Below, piece by piece: positions 55,139 to 64,000 of a stretch of 64,000 bases of DNA. Origin of the DNA: Skeletonema tropicum (Eukaryota; Bacillariophyta; Thalassiosirophyceae; Thalassiosirales; Thalassiosiraceae); assembly GCA_037178625.1 (NCBI GenBank), contig CM074140.1, positions 124,001 through 188,000 of the forward strand, given 5' to 3'. Numbering within the stretch: position 1 is the stretch's first letter; the number at the start of each line of letters is the position of its first letter. Under the pieces are notes generated by a model, which saw only the letters and a program-made list of their open reading frames with translations, made no database searches and was not told the DNA's origin. The translations under genes and the position numbers were made by a program.

Positions 55139-56129
55139 GATTTTGACAGTACCTGTTCAATCAGTTGTTTTTGAATTTGGATTGTATTTGTATACGAAGT
55201 AAAAACTAAGTTAATCGGATTAGACTTGAGAGAGCAGCCTTGAGTCAACCATTCATGCAGGCCGTTGGGTGACAAAGAACGACTCTACACAACTGCAGAG
55301 GATAATTATTGTGTCATTTTGATCAGGCCTGAGATACGAACTCTCTCCTTCTACAAAAAAGCTGCAGAAATGATACATTCAAAGCTGTCGAAATCATTTC
55401 GCAGGTCTCTTCACTGATGTATAGAAGTACATAGCACTTAGAGATGATTGCCATGGATCGAGAACAGATAAATGACTGCGTTAAAAACTTCTATGACTAT
55501 TCGATATCCAGGGGTGTCGATCTGATCACGTCTCATGTAATTGCAGCTAAGAATGGGCTTTTGGCTTTCATTTGCTGTCGTGTATGTCATGATATTTAAA
55601 AGTAAGTACTTACTTATGTAAGACCAAGACTTCTTTTCTCGTGTCAACTGAACAGGTACTCAAATTGTCCACCAAAATCACTCACAAAAAATCAATCATT
55701 CCGACCATCGCAACGTTAATTCAATCATGCTGACCAAAAGCACCGGAGAGCCATTCATTCAATCATGCCGACAGACAGCATCGTGAGGATCCTTCACAGC
55801 CATTCATTCAATCATGGATGGCAAATTGCTGTTGCAAGCCTCATGCCGCTGCTTGCTGTGCTCATAATCATAATTTTTCATCGAGCAAACTGTCAACATC
55901 ATTCGCTACGAAACCACCATGTCGGCCAATTCTTCGCCCTCCGCTGGCCGGCCGCTTGCTATACTACCGCTGCCTCCCAACAGCTTTCACCCGCAAGCAT
56001 CGCCGCCGCCTTGACCTTGAAGCAGGCTCCGCCGCTAACGACTGCAGCCGATGACCGATGATTACAGGTGAGTAACAACCGATTCATGATCCCCCGTCCG
56101 GTTTTGATGGCTGATCGAGCAACAACTTC
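55139..56129. other. intergenic with short duplicated segments
   Basis: A segment near 55205-55268 (TTAATCGGATTAG start) recurs at 58638-58700, and short ATTCATTCAATCATG repeats occur at 55715-55815. No gene is supported. Confidence 0.5.
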
Positions 56130-56308
56130 AGCGCCGAGGAAAGCCGGCGCTATACAAATCGGCCCAGCACCGTGGAAGCCGGTGCTATACAAATTGGCCC
56201 AGCACCGTGGAAGCCGGTGCTATACAAATTGGCCCAGGGCTCAGTCCCAGCACCGAGGCAAGGCCGGTGCTATACAAATAAGGCCCATCGCCGAGGTTAG
56301 CCGGCGAT
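56130..56308 (+). repeat. five tandem hairpins with compensatory stem changes
   Basis: Five 21-23-base units at 56130-56151, 56166-56186, 56201-56221, 56249-56271 and 56287-56308, separated by an ATACAAAT(T/C)GGCCC-type spacer. Every unit has a perfect 7-bp stem. Stems are AGCGCCG/CGGCGCT (unit 1), AGCACCG/CGGTGCT (units 2-4) and ATCGCCG/CGGCGAT (unit 5). Two stem positions change between units, and each change is matched on the other arm. Loops vary in length (7-9) and sequence. A structured transcript or a cruciform-forming protein-binding array are both possible; no coding frame is needed to explain it. Confidence 0.85.
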
Positions 56309-56654
56309 TAATCAAATTGGCCCAGCTTTTCTTTGCGCCTTCGGGTGTACTCGATTTGGGGTTCCGAGAGAGATAGTAACGGTCGGTTTCCAAGGTTGGT
56401 CACGGCGGCCTTCGGAGGTGCTGAGAGGCTTAAACAGAGTGTCCGTCCTCCTCAGGGAAAGATTGGCACAGTTCCTTTAGGGTTTGCTAGACCATAAATC
56501 CGTCGCTAAACTACCGTTCGATCTCGTTGAAAAGCAGCTCCACCAACATTTTTAAATCTTTGTTGTGTTTGTCTGATGTCTCTTTGTATTTTGTATCTCT
56601 AATGAATCTTTGTTTTGTTTCCTATCTCTAAAAACAGTGCTTTGTAGTTCATAT

Positions 56655-57190
56655 AGAGGCACTCTCTTCGCATGGCGTATCACAACCTACACAACTACCG
56701 TCCATACATCCACCGCAACTCGGACCAAGCAGAGATTCTTGACGTAAGGCCCTTACTAGCAGGGTAGGAACAAAGACGGCAAGTTTAGTTTGAGCAGTCT
56801 AGCAGGGCCATCTCTCAAGTTGCGACCATCGCCGTCGCGTGTCTTATGTCACATTATTTGCTGCCTTTCTCTAGAGAGATAGAGAGACAAAATGATTGGG
56901 AATTGACGTTTCTGTCTCCGTAGGTCGTAGGAATGAGTCTTTATAGATAATGTGTCTCATTTTTTGTCAGATGTAAATAATATAAGTCCAATTCCACTGC
57001 TAGCTCGATCTTATGCTATCCCTCTTGAGATCCACTCAACAAGTGTGTCCGTCACGCTCAGTTCCAATAAACATCACTCGATCATATCGTCCTCTCTCTA
57101 CTTGTTGCTTTCATTGTCCTTCCGCATGATAGCAAAGAGTATCGAGAGTGCAGATCGATACATAAGTAGAGTGCAAAGCAGAGTGAAACT
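56655..57190 (+). repeat. ~540-bp diverged direct repeat, copy 1
   Basis: Resembles 57930-58470 in the same orientation. Shared blocks in order are ACATCCACC-CCGCAACT, GGACCAAGCAGA, TAGTTTGAGCAGTC, GCACATTATTTGCTGCCT, GTCTCCG(T/C)AGGTCGTAG and TACTTGTTGCTTTCATT, with indels between. No gene in either copy. Confidence 0.75.
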
Positions 57191-57929
57191 TCCTTCCGAC
57201 AAAAATGACACACATGACCTCGCCAAAGATATTTACTCTTACTTGACTTTCTCGACTGCGACATTTACATTCATGATTTGTACCACCAAATGACGATAAG
57301 TAGATAGATAGATTATTTTAATCACTACTCTCTAGACACCAGTGTCAGTAGAGAAAGAAGAATTTAAACCTGGAGGGGCTCGGACTGGTCCCGAAGACGC
57401 CTGTGCAGCCTGCTGGGAACTAACTGGTTGACGGATGTGGAAAGCAAACGCCTTGGTGCAGGCAAGGCCAAACTGTTGAAGGAAATGGATCTGAGGGGTG
57501 GGTGCTGTGTAGGCCATAGAATCGCTGGTGGGCTGGTTTGGAAGCAGACCATGAGGAATTTGCAAGGGGAAGGATGCCATGAGGAGCTGAGCTTTGGAGT
57601 GAGTCGCGGTACATCTTCGCTGCGTGAGGCTTGCTGGCTGAAAAGGAGAGTGGTTGGATGCGTCGCCGAATAGGAATCTGCGGAAAATTGGACCTAAGCC
57701 GCCATACGGGCATATTGCCCACATTTGGAGGTGTTTGGCATCGGAGTGGAGGGTGCGAAGAACGATAAGTAGGTGTAACAAAGAAATAGGTAAGTACATA
57801 TGTATGATCTCAATGATGATGGCAGCTAAGCCGCCTACCCATCTCAATGCCTTTCAGTCGATGCATCTTGACGACGATAGTTACAATGCAGTTGAATGTA
57901 ATGGAGAGGAGTTCAACATCTCTATGCTC

Positions 57930-58470
57930 ATTGACACTCTCTCGCAAGGCGTATCGCAAGCTACACAGCTACCTTTCATACATCCACCCCACCGCAACTT
58001 GGACCAAGCAGACACTGTTAGCTTAAGGCCTCTTTACTAGCAGGACAGGAACAAGACGGTGCGTTTAGTTTGAGCAGTCGAGCAGGGACTATCCTCCAAG
58101 TAGCGCCCAAATAATACCATCGCGTGTCATATGGCACATTATTTGCTGCCTCCATCTCTTGAGATAGAGAGGTGGGATGATCGGGAATTGGCGTTTCCGT
58201 CTCCGCAGGTCGTAGAAATGAGAAAATGAGAAGAGTAGATTAGATAATGTGTCTCATGTTTTTGTCCGATGTAAATAGTTTATGGCACTACTTTTCAAAG
58301 TCCAATTCGATTGAGACCTAGATCTTATGCTCATCCCTCTTAAGATTCACTCAACAAGTGTCTACGTCACGCACGGTTCTAATTCTAATACATATCACTC
58401 TTTGATCACATACTTCCATACTCTTCTCTACTTGTTGCTTTCATTATCCTTCCGCATACAGCAAAGCTGC
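57930..58470 (+). repeat. ~540-bp diverged direct repeat, copy 2
   Basis: Second copy of 56655-57190, about 1.27 kb downstream. This copy lies inside the inverted-repeat-bounded region while the first lies just outside, so one boundary arm was inserted or duplicated after the repeat arose. The downstream segment at 58638-58700 is likewise paired with 55205-55268. Confidence 0.7.
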
Positions 58471-59317
58471 TAAGTTGCTGCCAAGAAACATGACGTCCAG
58501 AAACCCTTCGTTATAATGTCTAAAGCTCAACACTTAATTAACTCACGCAGGCCTACTTCACTTAGATTGCTACAAGGGTAAATCTTGGTTCCGTGACATA
58601 GAACAAGTCTCATTGTTCATGCTGCCAAGTAATACCTAACTTAATCGGATTAGGACTTGTGAGAAGCCTCGAGTAAACCATTTGTGCCGGCTGTTGTTAT
58701 CCCCATCATATCGGTTCAATGCCACCCAGCCAGATAGATAGAAGGACAGCGCAAACACTTCGCTCGGTATCTTCAGGCTCGTTGTTCATGGGTGGGTCGT
58801 GGGCTCTTTCGGGTGAACATCCGTCTCAGCCTCTTCGAAATTGCGGGAGGGGCTACGTTGGGCACGGCTTTTCTGGCCACTGGTTCGGCACGCCCTATGA
58901 TGTGACAATTTATGCCACGTCACCATACCACGCTCTCTCTATTAACCCTAAAAGGCAGAATTATCTTTCAACAAGAAGCAGTCTACAGAGCATCTCAGCA
59001 CAAGAGTAGAGGGCCTTCCTTCCAGATGTAGCTATTTGCTGCATTTGCTGCAGCGGCCAATGACAAAAATAAAGTAAGCTAAGTGCTACAACCAGGCCTT
59101 AAGTTGTTAATACATCACCATGCAATCCGCACATTCTCAGGATATTAACAATGATAACAGTGGGGGGAGGTCGTCACCAAGCAATCTAATGAATCCTGGT
59201 CCTGCTTCTTCCTCTGGTGCGGGTATGTCAACCTCCGGCTAAAGAATGTTCAATGAAATGTTCTGTCAAAGTTGTGGATAACTTCATCAAGACAAACAAG
59301 AGTACTCATAAGAGGAT
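58471..59317. other. interior of the inverted-repeat region, no intact gene
   Basis: ATG at 59119 opens only ~40 codons (MQSAHSQD...), stopping at TAA. A further frame with VDNFIKTNKSTHKRIWQYF precedes the next feature in a different frame. These look like broken 5' pieces of the transposase gene. Confidence 0.4.
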
Positions 59318-60532
59318 TTGGCAGTACTTTCTGCTGAGCAACAGGCAAGAGGTGTGACGAAGGCATATTTGGTTTATTTAAAAGGTCAAGATAGAGTGAC
59401 ACAACCAAGGAGGGTCGTAGAATTCAGAGATGGTGTGTATTACTGCAAGTGGTGCAAAAGGGACATCAATAGCGGACAGCCATGCAAGCACATCCAACGA
59501 GTATGCGATTTTGAATTCAATGAGTCACAGTTTCACAATCATTGGAAACTTAATGATACGGAAGTGAAGTCAATCCCTGCCATATCTTCAGCACCACAAC
59601 GAAATGGTGGTTCATCCATTGATGACACTCCTGCCGCCGATTTTGGGGGTGCCGATCTTGATCTGCCAGAAGAGAAGGGAGTCGTTGGTGCAGTTGAGCT
59701 GGATACTAATGCTATGGATAATGTACAAGTTGGTGGTGAAGGCGTAGGTGAATTTGTGTCAGATCTTGTTGCCCACCCATTGATTGCAAAACGTTATACA
59801 GCAAAGAAAGCGACACGTTTGAGTTCGACTACAATGCACAATACTCTGTTGGACAAAGGAAAACAGCTTGCCACTATTGCATCACGCAGTAAAGAAACCT
59901 ACCTTAAGCTTTTGCCAGTTTTGAATTACATGATTGCAAATATTCAAAATGTCGGGGAAGAAGAATTAAAAGGAGCAGCTGCGTCGTACCTTGATCTTAC
60001 AGTTGCAGATGGTAAGAATACCATCAACAACCCTCAAGGCATCCTTCCTTCTACAAGGAAACGTGGCGAAGGTGGAACTTGCACGAAAAGAAAGATAAGT
60101 GGAGTGGAAGCAGTGGTTACGGCAAACAAATGTCACAATTCAACTTGCGATCTTTGTAAGGGTATAGGCCACAACAAGGCAAATTGCGCAGCTGCAAAGC
60201 TGATTGGGAAAAGATTAACAAAAACGACTTGGGGATTGATTCAGACTGTTCTGTTTTTGGACGAAACAAAATCACAAACTGATGTTGATCCTTGTGTTGC
60301 GAAGGATGCGATTGGGATTCAAGTTGTCGGAAAGGTGTCTGTTTTGAACAAAGTGGTGTACAAGGCGAATATCATTCTAAGGGGATTGTCCACGAAAGAT
60401 TGTCCACCCATGTATTTCGATCATGATACAGTTGCAAGGTGGGCATTGGAAGACAAAGTAGTAGCCATTACGTGTTTCTTCATGGAAAATGATTCTGTAA
60501 TCTTAGCACTGATGAGACGAAGGACTTATTGA
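59318..60532 (+). pseudogene. C-terminal fragment of a MULE-type transposase (SWIM + CCHC knuckle)
   Basis: The frame lacks an ATG near its start. Residues ~42-70 read YYCKWCKRDI...QPCKHIQRVC, resembling a SWIM zinc finger (Cys pair...PCxH) but with C-x2-C rather than C-x-C. Residues ~275-295 contain CDLCKGIGHNKANC, an exact C-x2-C-x4-H-x4-C knuckle with the GHN core common at the C-terminus of Mutator-like transposases. The region between is acidic then helical. The DDE catalytic domain, which would lie upstream, is absent. The unrelated-looking last ~100 residues may be a conserved element-specific tail. Position between inverted repeats agrees with a MULE. Confidence 0.6.
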
Positions 60533-60917
60533 AAGCTGCATATGTCGAAGAATTTTATAATGACTCAGTTATGTCGTCTTGAAAGCTTCAGGTATAGTTT
60601 GTTATGATCTCTCACTCTCTCTCTCTTTCTTCTTGCTTATTCCTGTATTTATTCCTAGCAAGGAATACTGATTCCTATTTTGTAGCAGTATTGATTCCTA
60701 CTTATGTACAAAAGTGCCAAAAATATTGATTGCAGTTTGGCACAGAGGTGTCTTCAGGGCTAGCCCGATCACCTGCAGCTTTAAATTCTTCTTTCTCTAC
60801 TGACACTTTCTCTACTGACACTTGTATCTAGAGAGAGTAGTGACTAAAATAATCTATCTATCTATCTATTTCTTCGTTACTACCTTAGAAATGAACCATG
60901 AGAACTGACGTAATTTT
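60533..60917. other. 3' flank of the MULE-like fragment and right inverted repeat
   Basis: Contains a CTCTCT run at 60615-60626, the right inverted-repeat arm and a CTAT microsatellite at 60855-60869. No gene. Confidence 0.5.
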
Positions 60918-62147
60918 TTATGGCCATGGCCCATGAACACGAGACCAAGTATCAGTATTTCTTGACTTGTCAGGTGCATGTGGCGAATGAGAAAGATTGC
61001 AAACGACGACATTTTTGTCAGAGGCAACTCTCAGGCAGAAATTCTGAAGTGGGAAATAAAGAAAACCATGCCCTTGCTGGGAGTCAACTCGATTGTGAAT
61101 GCTGTACAATTCTAATGGGTGCTCTTTGTCGTTGGACTTGTTGCTATCAGTGTGACAAGGCAATTGTTGGTGGTTTCTCATTTCTCCAGTGCTTGCCATC
61201 CATCTAACAAGTGCAATTTCAATTGATTCATCGTCACATTCCTTCAGGATTGCATTGAGCTGCGGGAAGTATTTGTCGTTCTTTATAATGCCCAAACTAA
61301 CAAGACATGCCACCGAGGCAATGTAGGCTAACGCCTCTTTGACTAATATGCTCTGATAGAATGGATTGTTTTGTGAGTACTGTAGCTTCTCCTCTTTCGT
61401 CAATCTGTTCATCAACAACTTTGGGTATCCGAAGTTACATAGCTTAATGACATTGTTATCATTGATGTACAGCTTCCTCATTGCCGATCCCCTCGGCGAC
61501 GCTGCTAACATCAAACTTGTTGGTTTTTGTGTCACTCGTGTGTGGCTGAAGGACTCCTCTTGAAACTGTAGAAATCCAGATGCCGGTCCTGGTCTGTTTG
61601 CTTTAACACGACGTAGAATACTTTCGTTCTCATGAGCGGAGAGTGAATTCATGCTGTTTTGATCATACTGTGGGTTAGAGATGGCAAGGAAGTCCCATTT
61701 GCCTTTATGGTTGCCAAGTTTCACAACAGTCAAATCTACAGAATCATTATGCTGCAACGTATTTGGGTGTGGAGACTCCGTATCATCTGCATCCCACAAA
61801 GCACAATTTATAGCACAAACCTCATCATTGTATTCTTTGGCGGTCAATGTATCGTTCTCCACGCCGATAACATTCACTCTCCACTCCGTTCTTGCGTAGA
61901 GGCTAATAATGAGTGGCGCATAAGTTTTCAGTTGATTATTCAAAAAAACTTCAAGGTTGATTGACATGGTTTCATTTGGTGTGATACAACTTCTAGGTAA
62001 TTGTTGTTGTCTATGATACAGAGACTGCATATGACGATTCCTTTGAAAAGAGCGATGGAATGAAGCCACATGTTGTGCATTTGCTGGAATTGATCGGCGG
62101 CATATCATTAATAATAACGTTGGAAGGAGGTGAAGTAGTACTAACAT
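60918..62147 (-). CDS. hypothetical protein with HTD motif, up to 409 residues
   Basis: Function unknown. The convincing part begins around residue 60 (TMSINLEVFLNNQLK) and runs to the C-terminus. Notable segments are ACLVSLGIIKNDKYFPQLNA, PCHTDSNKSNDKEH (about residue 332), GHGFLYFPLQNF, VVVCNLSHSPHAPDKSR and TWSRVHGPWP at the end. His-x-Asp followed by later His residues and a Gly-rich strand could be a 2-oxoglutarate/Fe(II) oxygenase-like core, but I cannot confirm it. The HTD context resembles the 36419-37142 exon. Its first ~45 codons overlap the 62011-62601 frame on the same strand in another phase, so the two are either exons of one gene with an unplaced short intron, or separated by a frameshift. 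Confidence 0.55.
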   Translation of the reverse strand: MLVLLHLLPTLLLMICRRSIPANAQHVASFHRSFQRNRHMQSLYHRQQQLPRSCITPNETMSINLEVFLNNQLKTYAPLIISLYARTEWRVNVIGVENDTLTAKEYNDEVCAINCALWDADDTESPHPNTLQHNDSVDLTVVKLGNHKGKWDFLAISNPQYDQNSMNSLSAHENESILRRVKANRPGPASGFLQFQEESFSHTRVTQKPTSLMLAASPRGSAMRKLYINDNNVIKLCNFGYPKLLMNRLTKEEKLQYSQNNPFYQSILVKEALAYIASVACLVSLGIIKNDKYFPQLNAILKECDDESIEIALVRWMASTGEMRNHQQLPCHTDSNKSNDKEHPLELYSIHNRVDSQQGHGFLYFPLQNFCLRVASDKNVVVCNLSHSPHAPDKSRNTDTWSRVHGPWP

Positions 62148-62601
62148 TCTTCTTCTTGGTCGCCTTTTTGCTACGGGTGCTTTTAAAAACGGGCGAATGC
62201 TGGGTTGGGGACGTTTCAGACGATGCTACAAGGCAATTACTGCGCACATCTCTTTTCGTTGTCGGCATCATTTTGCTGCGTTTGCGTCTATCACGCAGCA
62301 TCCTCTCTGATCGTAACGCTGACAAGGACACAAGATAATCCGTTTCTTTTTTAATGACAGCCTTTTTCTTGCTCTTTGTTTGGCTGCGTGTGGTGATGGA
62401 TGATCTTGCGGTGTATCTCTCTGTTGATTCAGTGGACGCAATAAATAATATCTTCTCTCTTGACCGCACTGCTGACACCGCCACAAGAGGGTCATGTTCG
62501 ACAGCCTTCATAGTGATCTGACGCCTCAATTCTGATAAGACGAATAATTGAGATGGTGATAATTTAATTAGTTTGGGAGATGATGCTCTTCGAAATTGCA
62601 T
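62011..62601 (-). CDS. hypothetical basic protein, 196 residues, overlaps the next frame
   Basis: ATG at 62601 opens a Lys/Arg/Ser/Thr-rich protein with runs such as TRSQTKSKKKAVIKK, RDRRKRSKMM and RSKKATKKKN, suggesting nuclear or nucleic-acid binding. Two related helices (VAVSAVRSREKIL and VSLSALRSERMLRD) suggest an internal repeat. A CTTC pair lies near the end. It stops at 62011 within the 60918-62147 frame. Given same strand and overlap, it is probably the N-terminal portion of the same gene; GT-AG pairs with the right phase were not found. Confidence 0.5.
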   Translation of the reverse strand: MQFRRASSPKLIKLSPSQLFVLSELRRQITMKAVEHDPLVAVSAVRSREKILFIASTESTERYTARSSITTRSQTKSKKKAVIKKETDYLVSLSALRSERMLRDRRKRSKMMPTTKRDVRSNCLVASSETSPTQHSPVFKSTRSKKATKKKNVSTTSPPSNVIINDMPPINSSKCTTCGFIPSLFSKESSYAVSVS

Positions 62602-62785
62602 GCATCATCCAAATCAAAAATATCTTTCTCGTAAAATCCAAGATACTCACCCAACGCAACAACAACACCACGGCCGTCGAGAGCTTGTAGATTGATGCTT
62701 GCAATAGATCCATTTTTCAACAAAGAATAGCACAATATCTACCCATCACCTCGACTTCGCCAACAGAACACTTCTCGTCAAAAAA

Positions 62786-63709
62786 ATGAAACTGCTTTTA
62801 CAATGCTATCTTGGGATCGCTTGCGTCTCATCTTTTGCAGCCGGCTTCTCGGCCCCTGGGGCTGCCTCAGTTCAAGCTTTATTGAACGCCAACCAAGAAA
62901 AGATCGCATCACTAAAGACTGTAGCACAATCCATCAGTAACGATGCCGCAGTAGCACCTACAAACGACGTCTTCTATCTACGATATGCACTTGAAACATC
63001 CTATGAAAACGACGACGAGCGTACTGAAGCACTCAAGTCAAACATTCAATGGAGGCAAACCGACGGAAAAGATATTGTTTCAACTGCCCATCAGGCTGTG
63101 CAAGCTGCGATCAGTGCCGAAAATTCCAAATGGGACAATCAACCAGTCCAACATGCCGCTCCGCACTTTGATCGGATCAGCAAGTATCTTACTACTGTGC
63201 AGTGCATCACAACGTCACATCCAACCACTCATGATTTGATATATTGTGTTCGTGCTGGTAAAATTGATGACAAGGCGTTAATGTCCAGTGTAACGGTCGA
63301 TGAAATGGTTGATTTCTTCTTATATGTGAAGGAGGTCAATGCTGCAGTTGCCGATATGCGTAGTATTGAAACAGACTCGTTGGTCAAAATTGTCACGTGC
63401 AATGATATGATGGGTTTGAAACTTGTTGGGGGGAGCTCTGACTTTCGTTCTGCCTTGAGTGTGTCATCGAAAAAGGCTACTGAGCTTTACCCCTCGCTTA
63501 GTGGACGAACTTTGTTGTTAAATCTACCCAAATTGCTTGGGGCGATAGTGAAACTGTTCACTCCACTGTTTCCAAAAGTGGTTATGGAGAGGATTCGGTT
63601 TGTGAGTGGACCGTTGAAGGATGTAGAAGATTTGGTTGAAATTTCAAAGAGTGGGGCTGCAAGGGATGAGTTCATCAAGCAGATGGATGAGCTAGTTTAT
63701 AGTGATTAA
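62786..63709 (+). CDS. CRAL-TRIO (Sec14-like) lipid-binding protein, plastid-directed, 307 residues
   Basis: CRAL-TRIO proteins carry hydrophobic ligands such as phospholipids, tocopherols or carotenoids. The first ~20 residues are a signal peptide ending at AAGF|SAPG, an ASAFAP-type site, so the protein probably enters the complex plastid. The N-terminal helical part has FYLRYALETSYENDDERTEAL and IQWR, as in the CRAL-TRIO N domain. The C-terminal half has a basal strand (DSLVKIVTCNDMMG), the helix SVSSKKATELYPSLSG, then LLLNLPKLLGAIVKLFTPLF and VMERIRFV, the usual order (YPE..., N-x-P, F...K...KI). Single exon, first ATG. The CRAL-TRIO call is by motif order; ligand unknown. Only a short intergenic region separates it from the divergent 62601 gene, so they may share a promoter. 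Confidence 0.75.
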   Translation: MKLLLQCYLGIACVSSFAAGFSAPGAASVQALLNANQEKIASLKTVAQSISNDAAVAPTNDVFYLRYALETSYENDDERTEALKSNIQWRQTDGKDIVSTAHQAVQAAISAENSKWDNQPVQHAAPHFDRISKYLTTVQCITTSHPTTHDLIYCVRAGKIDDKALMSSVTVDEMVDFFLYVKEVNAAVADMRSIETDSLVKIVTCNDMMGLKLVGGSSDFRSALSVSSKKATELYPSLSGRTLLLNLPKLLGAIVKLFTPLFPKVVMERIRFVSGPLKDVEDLVEISKSGAARDEFIKQMDELVYSD

Positions 63710-64000
63710 GGTAGAGAACTGCATGTCACACTAGAAAGGACTGAGGACGGAATGATGATGTAATCATTACAGTACTCAAAGAAGAAGATGAAGATTGCTT
63801 TCAAGGAAGATTAAATCATGATACCAAATCTCTTTTTCCTCTACACGTTCATATCACACGTTTATATATCACCTGCCAGATTCTACGTTTATCATAGAGG
63901 AGTGAGTGTGTCCTTCAGACGGAGAGGTGATCTTTATCTTATTGGGACAGAAGCAGATATTTAGAAGTACATCTGGTGGGAATTGAGACAGAGGATCTTA
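63710..64000. other. 3' flank, nothing recognised
   Basis: AT-rich 3' region of the CRAL-TRIO gene. No further feature is visible. Confidence 0.5.

Larger units (their letters stand above)
57301..60869. mobile_element. ~3.6-kb region bounded by inverted repeats, MULE-like
   Basis: 57301-57370 and 60779-60869 are inverted copies. Shared blocks are a GATAGATAGATTATTTTA start, CACTACTCTCT, GTGTCAGTAGAGAAAG and AAGAATTTAAA; the right arm has an internal 18-bp duplication. No target duplication was identified because the outer ends are a GATA-type microsatellite. The interior carries the MULE transposase fragment at 59318-60532. This supports a Mutator-like element, internally rearranged and holding one copy of the 540-bp repeat. 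Confidence 0.6.

Noticed and set aside
56130..56308. CRISPR array
   Set aside because: Spacing is only 35-48 bp with near-constant spacers rather than unique ones, units are perfect hairpins with covariation, and the genome is eukaryotic.
57332..57847. 171-codon minus-strand frame with a hydrophobic N-terminus
   Set aside because: It starts inside and crosses repeat-derived DNA, overlaps the inverted-repeat arm, has overlapping rivals on both strands and shows no domain; probably chance.

Overview
The window looks like nuclear DNA of a diatom, or at least a heterokont alga with a secondary red plastid. Four host genes (chlH, clpS-like, a small membrane protein, a CRAL-TRIO protein) and the P450 begin with a hydrophobic signal peptide followed by an ASAFAP-like motif with Phe at the expected cleavage site. 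This is the bipartite plastid presequence of diatoms. Introns are few and short (76-173 bp, GT-AG), and gene density is low because of mobile DNA.

Layout. 1-6.6 kb: a seven-exon magnesium chelatase H-subunit gene on the minus strand, after a gene-poor start. 6.7-16.1 kb: a repeat graveyard. It holds a decayed copy of a zinc-finger gene (7.7-9.1 kb), dispersed repeats, a hAT-like remnant, and a 121-bp tandem array broken by three insertions with clean target-site duplications: a TA-type MITE, a hAT-type element, and a Mutator-type element nested inside the hAT. 16.1-26.6 kb: two almost identical ~4.54-kb copies of a two-gene unit (ORF A plus, ORF B minus, tail to tail) encoding zinc-binding proteins with no recognised transposase. 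A third ORF A copy lies at 39.2-42.0 kb and the decayed one at 7.7 kb. 28-37 kb: a TA-type MITE, a decayed nuclear-type ORF, and a 1507-residue intronless ORF joining a Zn2Cys6-like cluster, RNase H, a CCHC knuckle and a Ulp1-like cysteine protease, without a visible reverse transcriptase. 38-39 kb: a second copy of a ~0.76-kb repeat and short tandem repeats.

43-47 kb: a spliced clpS-like gene and a small membrane protein gene. 47.3-49.1 kb: an internally deleted hAT element with an 8-bp duplication. 49.2-50.7 kb: two more TA-type MITEs and repeats. 51.7-55.1 kb: a nucleoside transporter whose frame is broken at a G6 run, and an intact cytochrome P450. 56.1-56.3 kb: five tandem hairpins with compensatory stem changes. 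57.3-60.9 kb: a region bounded by ~70-90-bp inverted repeats and containing a C-terminal MULE transposase fragment. 60.9-63.7 kb: two overlapping hypothetical ORFs and a plastid-directed CRAL-TRIO gene.

The host genes do not form a pathway. ChlH (chlorophyll synthesis), the ClpS-like adaptor (stromal proteolysis), the P450 and the CRAL-TRIO protein share only a likely plastid destination. The strongest candidates for something undescribed are the repeated ORF A/ORF B unit, the RNase H-Ulp1 polyprotein and the covarying hairpin array. No tRNA, rRNA or CRISPR array was recognised. All domain calls were made by eye without database searches.
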